Source: an uncultured Prosthecobacter sp. (GTDB lineage: Bacteria; Verrucomicrobiota; Verrucomicrobiia; Verrucomicrobiales; Verrucomicrobiaceae). Taken from it: a DNA stretch of 8,750 nucleotides. A program made the position numbers and the translations under genes. The stretch's first letter is position 1. Every line of letters starts with the position of its first letter. The stretch is from assembly GCA_947523045.1 (NCBI GenBank), contig CANNUR010000115.1, positions 1-8,750 on the forward strand, in the 5' to 3' direction. Of this stretch, positions 1-6,231 are shown in pieces. The notes beneath the pieces are model-generated. The model was given only the letters and a program-made list of their open reading frames with translations. It was not told where the DNA came from and did no database searches.

Positions 1-227
1 CCCGTGGTGGGGTCCACCTTGAAGACCGTGCCCATATTGCCCTGCCCGCCGCTGGAGGTCACCCCCCAGAGCATGTCGTCGGGTCCTGTTTCCAAGGGAG
101 CCGAGGGGTTTTTTGCAGCAAAAGCAAAGTTCGCCAGGACTTCATGGGTGACCTGATCCGCCAAAGCGTTGATGGCACACAGGGCACCCATGATTCCCAG
201 ACAGAAGTATTTCGGCAAATTCGGCAT
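1..227 (-). CDS. Secreted GloVer-repeat protein, N-terminal part
   Basis: Only the first 75 codons are in the window; the gene runs off the left edge. The ATG at 227-225 opens a protein starting MPNLPKYFCLGIMGALCAIN. It has a short basic stretch, a hydrophobic core and a likely signal peptidase I site after ALA at residue 23, so it should be exported. Residues 51-73 (DDMLWGVTSSGGQGNMGTVF, then KVDP) match the GloVer-type tandem repeat (pattern: [LF]-[YW]-G-T/V-T-S-x-GG, then GTVFK). This repeat is common in large outer-surface proteins of Verrucomicrobiota and related phyla and is often predicted to form a beta-propeller-like fold. Function is unknown for most members; substrate binding or surface anchoring is a guess. 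AT-rich codons (TTT, AAA, TTG) are more frequent than in the neighbouring genes. Assignment to the repeat family is fairly secure; the total length and any C-terminal anchor cannot be seen. Confidence 0.75.
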   Translation of the reverse strand, partial: MPNLPKYFCLGIMGALCAINALADQVTHEVLANFAFAAKNPSAPLETGPDDMLWGVTSSGGQGNMGTVFKVDPTT

Positions 228-235
228 AGAAAAAA

Positions 236-264
236 ATGCTATTCTTTCGCGCTTTCTTAAGCAA
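236..264 (-). promoter_or_regulatory. Possible sigma70-type promoter for the GloVer gene
   Basis: On the minus strand there is TTGCTT (264-259), a 17-base spacer, then TAGCAT (241-236). Matches to the consensus are 3/6 and 4/6, so this is weak. The -10 would lie only 8 bases before the ATG at 227, which would place the transcript start almost at the start codon, giving a leaderless or nearly leaderless mRNA. That would fit the missing ribosome binding site, but it is inference. Confidence 0.25.
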
Positions 265-315
265 GGCAATTTACGGGCACAAATGGCCGAAGATTCAGAT
301 CCTCCGCCTTTCTCT

Positions 316-337
316 AACCTTGTCCCTGCACAAGGTT
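316..337. repeat. Perfect 8-bp inverted repeat (hairpin or operator candidate)
   Basis: AACCTTGT (316-323) and ACAAGGTT (330-337) are exact reverse complements with a 6-base loop, CCCTGC. The hairpin lies upstream of both divergent genes and is not followed by a T run in either direction, so it is not an intrinsic terminator. It could be a dyad operator or an incidental stem. Confidence 0.4.
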
Positions 338-364
338 CTAGTCTTGCATTTCGCGTGGATGCCC

Positions 365-394
365 TTGCATCTTCAGTCATGGGGAATCTAGGAT
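365..394 (+). promoter_or_regulatory. Possible sigma70-type promoter for the Nif3 gene
   Basis: TTGCAT (365-370), an 18-base spacer and TAGGAT (389-394) give a weak promoter candidate with 3/6 and 4/6 consensus matches. It would start transcription near 401, leaving a leader of roughly 34 bases before the ATG at 435. Its hexamers resemble those proposed for the divergent gene (TTGCTT and TAGCAT). Confidence 0.3.
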
Positions 395-434
395 AAGCAG
401 TTCCTGAACTCCTCTCCCACCATCCGCGCCCCGC

Positions 435-1193
435 ATGCAACTTGCCGCCCTCGCCGCCCATCTCGACGCGCAGTTGCGCGTCGCCGAACTGCCCGACTAC
501 GCCAATGCCGTGAACGGGTTGCAACTCGCCAACCGCAGCGGCCGGGTGACACGGGTCGCCGCCGCCGTCGATGCCACCCTGCCGGTGGTGCGCAAGGCTG
601 TCGAACAGCAGGCCGACCTGCTGATCGTCCATCACGGCTTGTTCTGGAGCGGCTTGCAGCCCTGGACCGGCGCCGCCTTTGAGCGCATGCGGCTGGCCAT
701 CGAGGCCGGCCTGGCCATCTACAGCGCCCACCTGCCGCTCGACGCCCATCCCGAGCACGGCAACAACGCCCGGCTCGCCGCGGCGCTCGGCCTTGAGCCC
801 GATGGCGGCTTCCTGAATTACAAGGGACTCGATGTTGGCCTGACCTGCACGACCGAACTGGCGCGCGAGGAACTGGTGGCCCGCTTCACGACCGCCCTCG
901 GCGGTGGCCACGTCCATGTCTGCCCCGGTGGCCCGGTGGTCTGCCGGCGCATTGGCCTTTCCACCGGCGGCTCCGGCTCCGAGGTGGCGGCGGCCGCGGC
1001 CGCGGGCATCGACACCTTCCTCACCGGCGAAGGCCCGCACTGGAGCTACACCCTCGCCGAGGAACTCGGCATCAACGTGTTGTATGGTGGCCATTACGCC
1101 ACCGAGACCTTTGGGGTGAAAGCCCTCGCCGCCGACCTCGAACAACGCTTCGGCCTGCCTTGGAGCTTTGTCGATCATCCGACGGGGCTGTGA
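435..1193 (+). CDS. Nif3-like (DUF34) dinuclear metal centre protein
   Basis: The 252-residue product matches the short form of the Nif3/YbgI family, whose members form toroidal hexamers with a two-metal centre in each subunit. The metal ligands expected for the family are all visible: His66-His67 in IVHHGLFW, Asp103 in HLPLDAHPEHGNN, and His220 with Glu224 in the C-terminal GGHYATETFGV segment. The GEGPHW motif at 198-203 is also typical. The role of the family is unsettled: metal-dependent hydrolase or cyclohydrolase-like activity and metal chaperoning have both been proposed, so no substrate is claimed. The protein is cytosolic, with no signal peptide. The ATG at 435 is chosen because the family's N-terminal helix starts there; the upstream bases are pyrimidine-rich, with no Shine-Dalgarno sequence. 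The gene stands alone, divergent from the GloVer gene and convergent with recD2, so it is probably monocistronic. Confidence 0.9.
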   Translation: MQLAALAAHLDAQLRVAELPDYANAVNGLQLANRSGRVTRVAAAVDATLPVVRKAVEQQADLLIVHHGLFWSGLQPWTGAAFERMRLAIEAGLAIYSAHLPLDAHPEHGNNARLAAALGLEPDGGFLNYKGLDVGLTCTTELAREELVARFTTALGGGHVHVCPGGPVVCRRIGLSTGGSGSEVAAAAAAGIDTFLTGEGPHWSYTLAEELGINVLYGGHYATETFGVKALAADLEQRFGLPWSFVDHPTGL

Positions 1194-1308
1194 CGAGGCT
1201 GGAGGCCTGCCCACGATTTTGCAGCACCCCCTGAGGTGTGTCCGCGCCCTTGAAATCCTTGCGTCCATCGGTCTGGAACCTGAGATCTGACATCATCCCT
1301 TTCAGGCC
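1194..1308. other. Convergent intergenic region between Nif3 and recD2
   Basis: No gene or clear intrinsic terminator is visible in these 115 bases. An imperfect 11-position stem (1280-1290 with 1302-1312, one mismatch and one G-T pair) overlaps the recD2 stop codon, but no T run follows on either strand. Termination here may be Rho-dependent. Confidence 0.5.
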
Positions 1309-3486
1309 TCAGCCTTCGGTCAGCAGGTTGGCGAGGCCGGTCCAGCGGCGGCGGCTGGACTGGCGGCGGACGGCGATTTCGAAGGCGGCGGGGTCGCCGA
1401 TGAGGACGGCGAGTTTTTTGGCGCGGGTGAGGGCGGTGTAGATCAGGCTGCGCTCGAGCATGACGTAGTGCTGCTTGCTGACCGGCAGCAGGACGCAGGG
1501 GAACTCGCTGCCCTGGCTTTTGTGGATGCTGAGGGCGTAGGCGAGCTGCAGCTCATCGAGTTCGCCGGGTTCATACTCGACCAAGCGCCCGCCGTCGAAG
1601 CGGACGCTGACACGCAGGGGTTCGGTGTCGATGGCGGCAATGTGGCCGATGTCGCCGTTGAAGACGTCCTTGTCGTAGTTGTTGTTCGTCTGGATGACCT
1701 TGTCGCCGACGCGGAAGGTGACGCCAAACCTCTCCAGCTCGAACTTGGTCTCGTTGGGGGGATTGAGCGCGGCCTGCAGGGCCTCGTTGAGGGCGCGGGT
1801 GCCGAGTGGGCCGCGGTTCATCGGGGTGAGCACCTGCAGATCGGTCACCGGATCGAAGCCGTACTTGGCCGGCAGGCGGGTGCGCGCCAGTTCGACGAGG
1901 GTGCTGCGCAAGGTTTCCGGATCGGCTTCGTCGAGGAAGAAGAAGTCGCTGTCGCGCGCCGGCTTGAGGTCGGGCAGGCGGCCGGCGTTGATGGCGTGGG
2001 CGCTGGTGATGATGCGGCTGGCGGCGGCCTGGCGGAAGATCTCGGTGAGGCGGACGGCGGGTACGGCGCCGCAGGCGAGCAGGTCGCCCAGCACGCGGCC
2101 GGGCCCGACCGAGGGCAACTGATCGGCATCGCCAACCAGCAGCAGGTGGGCCTCGGCGGGCAGGGCGGCGAGGAAGTGGGCCATGAGCGGGGTATCGATC
2201 ATCGAGGCCTCGTCGCAGACGAAGAGCTGGCCCTGGAGTGGCCGGCCACGGTGCCGGCCCCAGCTGCCGCCGCCCTGGGCTTCGAGCAGGCGGTGCAGGG
2301 TCTTGGCCTCGCGGCCGGTGCTTTCCGCGAGCCGGCGCGCGGCGCGGCCGGTGGGGGCGGCGAGCACGATCTCGCGGTCGCCGAGCAGTTCGAGCAGGGT
2401 GTTGACCAGCGTGGTTTTGCCGACCCCGGGACCGCCGGTGAGGATGAGCACGCGCCGGCGCAGCACCTCGCGCACGGCTTCGACTTGGCTCGGCGCCAGC
2501 GGTTTGCCGGTGCGTTCGGCGATGGCGGCGAGGGCCGGTTCGAGGTCGATCTGCGGCCAGTCGGGCGGGCGTGCGACCATCTCGCGCAGGCGACGGGCGA
2601 TGTTGACCTCGGCGGTATGCAGGGCCGGCAGCCAGAGTTTGGCGACACCGTCCTGCACCGCCTGTACGAGGTCGCCGGTGCCACTGAGGAAAGCGAGAGC
2701 CTCGCGCACGGCGGCGGCTTCGACGCCGATGAGTTCCCGGGCCTGGTCGAGCGCGTCGGTTTCCGGCAGGCAGGTGTGGCCGTTGCCGGCCGCGGCGGCG
2801 AGGCTGTGCAGCAGGGCCGCGCGCACGCGTTCCGGGGCGTCGGCGGCGAGGCCAAGTTGGCGGGCAATCTGGTCGGCGGTTTTGAAGCCGATGCCGTGGA
2901 TGTCCTGGGCGAGGCGGTAGGGGTTGGCCTGCAGGACGCTGAGGGCGTCGTCGCCATAGGTCTTGTAGATGCGCAGGGCGCGCGCCGAGCTGACGCCGTG
3001 GGCATGCAGGAAGAGCATGATCGCGTGCACCGCACGCTGCTTCAGCCAGGAGGCGCGGATTTCCTGGCGGCGCTTGCGGCCAATGCCCTCGACCTCCTCG
3101 AGCTTGGCCGACTCGTGCTCGATGATGTCGAAGATGCCGGCGCCAAAACGGGCGACGAGGCGTTTCGCGTAGGCCGGACCAATGCCTTCGACGAGGCCGC
3201 TGCCGAGGTAGCGTTCGATGCCCTCGGGGGAATCGGGGCGTTCGAGTTGCAGGCTGTCGGCCTTGAACTGGCGACCGTAGTCGCGGCTGGATTGCCAGTG
3301 GCCGGTGGCCTCAAAGGCCTCGCCGGCGACCACACGCGGGGTGCGGCCGACCAGGCCGACCGGTTCGCGTGCGCCCTCGGGCAGGACCTTGAGGATGCAG
3401 TAGCCGGTGTCCTCGGTGTGGTAGAGCACGCGCTCGACCCGGCCGCGCAGGATCTCGGCGGGCGTTCGGCGTTCGGCGTCGGGCAT
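1309..3486 (-). CDS. recD2: RecD2-type ATP-dependent DNA helicase (SF1B)
   Basis: The 725-residue product is a complete RecD/TraA-family 5'-to-3' DNA helicase of the RecD2 type, which works without RecB and RecC and acts in DNA repair and replication-fork maintenance. Domain order fits RecD2: an N-terminal OB-like segment (about 12-80), helix-hairpin-helix motifs (LVEGIGPAYA at 98-107, VEGIGRKRR at 132-140, HGIGFKTAD at 197-205), then the motor. Helicase motifs are intact: Q motif around Gln334, Walker A GGPGVGKTT at 351-359, motif Ia APTGRAA at 377-383, Walker B DEASM at 425-429, motif III GDADQLPSVGPG at 452-463, EIFRQ at 482-486, the SIHKSQGSEFP motif at 653-663 and motif VI YTALTRAK at 683-690. 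The length is normal for RecD2. The ATG at 3486 gives the expected N-terminus. The gene has no operon partner: it is divergent from the ceramidase-family gene and convergent with Nif3. Its opposite strand is open over most of its length, a codon-bias artefact. Confidence 0.95.
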   Translation of the reverse strand: MPDAERRTPAEILRGRVERVLYHTEDTGYCILKVLPEGAREPVGLVGRTPRVVAGEAFEATGHWQSSRDYGRQFKADSLQLERPDSPEGIERYLGSGLVEGIGPAYAKRLVARFGAGIFDIIEHESAKLEEVEGIGRKRRQEIRASWLKQRAVHAIMLFLHAHGVSSARALRIYKTYGDDALSVLQANPYRLAQDIHGIGFKTADQIARQLGLAADAPERVRAALLHSLAAAAGNGHTCLPETDALDQARELIGVEAAAVREALAFLSGTGDLVQAVQDGVAKLWLPALHTAEVNIARRLREMVARPPDWPQIDLEPALAAIAERTGKPLAPSQVEAVREVLRRRVLILTGGPGVGKTTLVNTLLELLGDREIVLAAPTGRAARRLAESTGREAKTLHRLLEAQGGGSWGRHRGRPLQGQLFVCDEASMIDTPLMAHFLAALPAEAHLLLVGDADQLPSVGPGRVLGDLLACGAVPAVRLTEIFRQAAASRIITSAHAINAGRLPDLKPARDSDFFFLDEADPETLRSTLVELARTRLPAKYGFDPVTDLQVLTPMNRGPLGTRALNEALQAALNPPNETKFELERFGVTFRVGDKVIQTNNNYDKDVFNGDIGHIAAIDTEPLRVSVRFDGGRLVEYEPGELDELQLAYALSIHKSQGSEFPCVLLPVSKQHYVMLERSLIYTALTRAKKLAVLIGDPAAFEIAVRRQSSRRRWTGLANLLTEG

Positions 3487-3570
3487 GAGCGAAGGCTAAC
3501 GCAACGACCGGCGAAGCGCCAGTGGGGAGAGGTGTGCAAGGACCGGGCTGGCACGACCGATTCCTCCGCC
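3487..3570. promoter_or_regulatory. Short divergent promoter region
   Basis: These 84 bases separate the divergent starts of recD2 and the ceramidase-family gene and must carry the promoter of at least recD2. No hexamer pair close to the sigma70 consensus is evident in either direction, and there is no Shine-Dalgarno sequence before either ATG. Confidence 0.35.
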
Positions 3571-4929
3571 ATGAAACGGCTCCTTGTTCTCGGCCTGCTG
3601 GCCGTCAGTGTCTCCGTCGGTGCCCAGCAACCCGCGCCGCTGCCTTGGAAGGCGGGGGCGGCTGGGGCGAAAATCACGCCGAAGCAGATGCTTTGGATGG
3701 CGGGGTATGCCTCGCGCACGAAACCGGCCGAGGGGGTGGAGCAGGATCTGTTTGCCAAGGCGCTGGTGCTGGAGGACGCCGAGGGCAGTCGCTTTGCGCT
3801 GGTCACCCTCGATTTGATTGGCGTGCCACGCGAGATGCGGCTGGCGGTGGCGGCGCGGGTGCAGAAGGAGCATGGCATCCCGCCGGAGCGACTCGCCCTC
3901 AACGCCAGTCACACGCACAGCGGCCCCGAACTGCGCTTCAAGCGCCTTGGTGGCGTCGATGATCCTGAGTTGCGCCAGGCCCAGGCGCAGGCTTACGTGG
4001 CGGAGCTGGAAACCACGCTGGTGGGGCTGGTCGGCACGGCCCTGAAGAGAGCCGCGCCGGCCCAGGTCGAATTCTGTGAGGCGCGCTGCGGTTTTGCGAT
4101 GAACCGGAGAACGCCCGATGGCAAGGGTGGCTGGCGCAACTTCCCCAACCCGGCGGGGCCGGTCGATCATCAGGTGCCAGTGCTGAAGGTGACGGGCGCT
4201 GGCAGCCGGGAGGTGGCGATTGTCTTTGGTTACGCCTGCCATTGCACGACGCTGGGGCATCAGAAGTTCAGCGGCGACTACGCCGGCTACGCGCAGGCGG
4301 CGATTGAGAAGGCGCATCCGGGGGCGGTGGCGTTGTTTGTGAATGGCTGCAGCGGCGATCAGAATCCCTATCCGCGGCGGACGACCGAGCTGGCGTCGAC
4401 TCACGGCCAGACGCTGGCCACGGCGGTGGAATCGGCCCTTGGTACGACGCCAAAGCCGCTGGGCGCTCGCCTGCGCGCGGCCTACCGTGAGATCCCGCTT
4501 GCCTACGGACCGCTGCCGACCCGTGCCGAACTGGAAGTGCGACAGAAAGGGAACGACAAGCTCGATGCCGCCCATGCCGGTCGCGTGCTGGCACGGCTCG
4601 ACGAGGAGGGCACCCTGCCGCAGCACTATCCGTATCCGGTGCAGGTGGTGCGGCTGGGCGACGAACTGACCTGGGTGCTGCTGGCGGGCGAGGTGGTGAT
4701 CGACTATGCCCTGCGCTTCAAGCGTGAGATTCGCGACCCGCTCGTCTGGGTGTCGGCCTACACGAATGACGTGCCCACCTACATCCCCAGCCGGCGCGTC
4801 TGGGAGGAGGGTGGGTATGAGGGGGGCGACGCCATGAAGTGGGGCCAGCACCCGACGCCGAAATGGAGTGGCGAGGTCGAGTCGCACATCGCCGACACCG
4901 TGCACGAGCTGCGGCGCGGGCTGGAGTAG
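3571..4929 (+). CDS. Secreted neutral/alkaline ceramidase-family protein
   Basis: The 452-residue product has a signal peptide (MKRLLVLGLLAVSVSVGA, likely cut after residue 18), so it acts outside the cytoplasmic membrane. It matches the neutral/alkaline non-lysosomal ceramidase N-terminal domain family, zinc hydrolases of which some cut the amide bond of ceramide. Visible family motifs are NASHTHSGPE at 111-120 (zinc-ligand histidines), YACHCTTLG at 221-229 (second His, 224), NGCSGDQNPYP at 258-268, LAGEVVIDYA at 371-380 (Glu374, likely ligand) and AYTNDVPTYIPSRR at 396-409 (Tyr404, likely ligand). The characterised enzymes have a catalytic Ser in GDxSPN; here the aligned segment is GDQNPY, with Asn265 at that place. 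Together with the short length and the missing C-terminal domain, this makes true ceramidase activity doubtful. The ATG at 3571 is chosen because it starts the signal peptide; the frame is open far upstream only as an antisense artefact. It is followed after 44 bases by another secreted protein gene, probably in one transcript. Confidence 0.85.
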   Translation: MKRLLVLGLLAVSVSVGAQQPAPLPWKAGAAGAKITPKQMLWMAGYASRTKPAEGVEQDLFAKALVLEDAEGSRFALVTLDLIGVPREMRLAVAARVQKEHGIPPERLALNASHTHSGPELRFKRLGGVDDPELRQAQAQAYVAELETTLVGLVGTALKRAAPAQVEFCEARCGFAMNRRTPDGKGGWRNFPNPAGPVDHQVPVLKVTGAGSREVAIVFGYACHCTTLGHQKFSGDYAGYAQAAIEKAHPGAVALFVNGCSGDQNPYPRRTTELASTHGQTLATAVESALGTTPKPLGARLRAAYREIPLAYGPLPTRAELEVRQKGNDKLDAAHAGRVLARLDEEGTLPQHYPYPVQVVRLGDELTWVLLAGEVVIDYALRFKREIRDPLVWVSAYTNDVPTYIPSRRVWEEGGYEGGDAMKWGQHPTPKWSGEVESHIADTVHELRRGLE

Positions 4930-4973
4930 CCGGCGTTTGCGTTGGCGGCGAAAGCGGCGAGACTGCGGGCGCC

Positions 4974-5504
4974 ATGAAAGCGCTCCTCCTTGCCACCCTC
5001 GCCGTCTGTCTCGTCGGAACCGCCCGCGCGCAGAGCAGTGCGCCGTCGGCGCCGTCCAGTCCGACCGAGGATGAACTGACGCGCGACGGCCTGTGGGATG
5101 GCCGGCTCAAGGGCGGCAGCTACCTGGTGCGCAGCAACCAGATCATGGCGCTGTCGAAGCACGAGTACGTGGCCGATGGCGTGGCCCGCGTCGTCGAGGT
5201 GAACCTGACACTCAACTCGAACCTGACCGTGCGCTTTTACTTCCTCGAACCGGTCAAGCTGGAGGGCGGCGGTGTCATCGGCGCCGGCCAGCAGGCGCTG
5301 GATCGCGCGCGGTCGCTGGTGCAGGACGCGGCGGGTCGGGTGTCGCCGAGCCTGATCGAGCCGAAGGTGGTGAAGAGTTATCCGGTGTCGACCCATGCGC
5401 ACACCGTCGAGTTCGTGCTGGCGAGCGAGGATCGTTTGAACTCGCTGCACGCCAGCCTCGAGCGCAGCTTCCGTACCGGCCAGGGCCGGATTTGGCGTGA
5501 GTAG
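4974..5504 (+). CDS. Small secreted protein of unknown function
   Basis: I do not recognise a named family. The 176-residue product begins with a clear signal peptide (MKALLLATLAVCLVGTARA, cut after residue 19) followed by a Ser/Pro/Ala-rich linker (20-31). The mature part has alternating-hydrophobic segments at about 46-100 that suggest beta strands (GGSYLVRSNQIMALSKHEYV; VEVNLTLNSNLTVRFYF), a likely helix at 104-120, and a conserved-looking STHAHTVEF segment at 139-147. There are no transmembrane segments after the signal peptide and no catalytic motif I can name. The single cysteine (Cys12) lies in the signal peptide. The gene lies 44 bases after the ceramidase-family gene, reads the same way and is followed at once by an intrinsic terminator, so the two probably form a two-gene operon of exported proteins. 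The ATG at 4974 is chosen because it starts the signal peptide; the frame is open further upstream without a better start. Confidence 0.75.
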   Translation: MKALLLATLAVCLVGTARAQSSAPSAPSSPTEDELTRDGLWDGRLKGGSYLVRSNQIMALSKHEYVADGVARVVEVNLTLNSNLTVRFYFLEPVKLEGGGVIGAGQQALDRARSLVQDAAGRVSPSLIEPKVVKSYPVSTHAHTVEFVLASEDRLNSLHASLERSFRTGQGRIWRE

Positions 5505-5506
5505 AT

Positions 5507-5527
5507 CCGCGGGGTGCTGCGGTTTTT
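5507..5527 (+). terminator. Intrinsic terminator after the small secreted protein gene
   Basis: CCGCGG (5507-5512), a GGTG loop and CTGCGG (5517-5522) form a 6-bp GC-rich stem with one G-T pair, directly followed by TTTTT (5523-5527). It starts two bases after the stop codon and ends the plus-strand transcript. Confidence 0.65.
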
Positions 5528-5537
5528 CTGTGGACTC

Positions 5538-5573
5538 GGGCAATGACCGCGCCGATCCCACGGGTCGCTGCCC
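5538..5573 (-). terminator. Imperfect hairpin downstream of the SprT-like gene
   Basis: Arms 5538-5548 and 5563-5573 pair over 11 positions with one mismatch and one G-T pair around a 14-base loop. The stem lies 10 bases past the SprT-like stop codon on the minus strand. No T run follows in the minus direction, so it may only help Rho-dependent termination or protect the mRNA 3' end. Confidence 0.3.
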
Positions 5574-5583
5574 CGCGTTACAC

Positions 5584-6231
5584 TCAACCCGGCTCGTTCG
5601 GTGGCGCCTCGGCGAGCAGGATGAAACGGTAGCGCGCGTCGTACTGGCCGCGGTTGTGCTTCGTGCAGCAGGCGCTGCAGGCGCTGTGGCGGCGGAACTT
5701 GCGCACGCGGTGGACGATCAGGCCGCAGTGGGCGCAGGTGTAGGCGAACTTGCGCTTCACCTCGCGGCGCGGCAGCGGCAGGCGGTGGCGAGCGCTCTCG
5801 TCGGGGATGCCGAGGTCGGCGCAGGCGCGTCGCCATTCCGGGCCGTGCGGCTCGATGCGACGGCGGCCGGCGCGGTGGTAGGCGACGAGGTGGGCCAGCT
5901 CATGGCGCAGGGTGCGGTCGACCTGGCCTTCAAACTCGCGCAGGCGCGGATTGAGCTCGATGCGCCAGGCCGGATAGCTGGCGTAGCCGGCGGTGCTGCG
6001 CAGGCGCGGGTTCCAGCAGACGCGTACCAGGCCGGCGGCGCCGGTGAGCTCCAGGCCGAGCAGCAGTTCGCGGCAGAGGTGGGTCAGTTCGGCGTCCTCG
6101 CCGTCGCTGACGGGGCGTTCTGCGGCCGGCGGTTCCGGTTCGGCAAAGAGGGGCCGCTCCAGGCGGCGCTCGGCCAGGCTGCCGCGGATGCCGGCCTGGA
6201 AGTCGAGGATGAGCTGGGTCAGCTTCAGCAT
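5584..6231 (-). CDS. SprT-like zinc metalloprotease-domain protein
   Basis: The 215-residue product carries a SprT-like domain. The zinc-protease signature HELAH is at 110-114 (His110, Glu111, His114) and a likely third ligand is His129 in EPHGPEW, the usual SprT arrangement. A C-terminal zinc ribbon follows, with CAHC at 166-169 and CSACC at 185-189. The N-terminal 45 residues are less conserved and rich in Glu, Pro and Arg. SprT-like proteins are related to the protease domain of eukaryotic Spartan, which degrades DNA-protein crosslinks; the bacterial members are poorly characterised, so a protein-quality or DNA-repair role is inference. No signal peptide is present. The ATG at 6231-6229 overlaps the end of the serine acetyltransferase gene by 7 bases, so translation is probably coupled. 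No Shine-Dalgarno sequence precedes the start. Confidence 0.88.
   Translation of the reverse strand: MLKLTQLILDFQAGIRGSLAERRLERPLFAEPEPPAAERPVSDGEDAELTHLCRELLLGLELTGAAGLVRVCWNPRLRSTAGYASYPAWRIELNPRLREFEGQVDRTLRHELAHLVAYHRAGRRRIEPHGPEWRRACADLGIPDESARHRLPLPRREVKRKFAYTCAHCGLIVHRVRKFRRHSACSACCTKHNRGQYDARYRFILLAEAPPNEPG

Larger units (their letters stand above)
228..434. other. Divergent intergenic region between the GloVer gene and the Nif3 gene
   Basis: These 207 bases separate two divergent genes and carry no convincing ORF. They are AT-richer than the genes to the right and contain A/T runs at 228-236. They hold a weak promoter candidate for each direction, a perfect 8-bp hairpin (316-337) and the heptamer CTTGCAT twice (343-349 and 364-370), 21 bases apart. 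That spacing is two helical turns, which would suit paired binding of a regulator, but seven-base repeats can arise by chance. Confidence 0.6.

Noticed and set aside
169..396. 75-codon plus-strand ORF at the left edge
   Set aside because: It overlaps the start of the GloVer gene and the divergent control region, and its product shows no motif or plausible start context.
1280..1312. Possible bidirectional terminator between Nif3 and recD2
   Set aside because: The stem is imperfect, overlaps the recD2 stop codon and has no T run on either side.
1468..3570. Long plus-strand open frame running into the ceramidase-family gene
   Set aside because: It is codon-aligned antisense to recD2, whose motifs are intact, and its translation is low-complexity Gly, Ala, Glu and Val. 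The real gene starts at the signal-peptide ATG at 3571.
3496..4905. 469-codon minus-strand open frame opposite the ceramidase-family gene
   Set aside because: It is a mirror frame of a gene with clear family motifs and a signal peptide; its own product has no recognisable domain and is rich in Arg and His.
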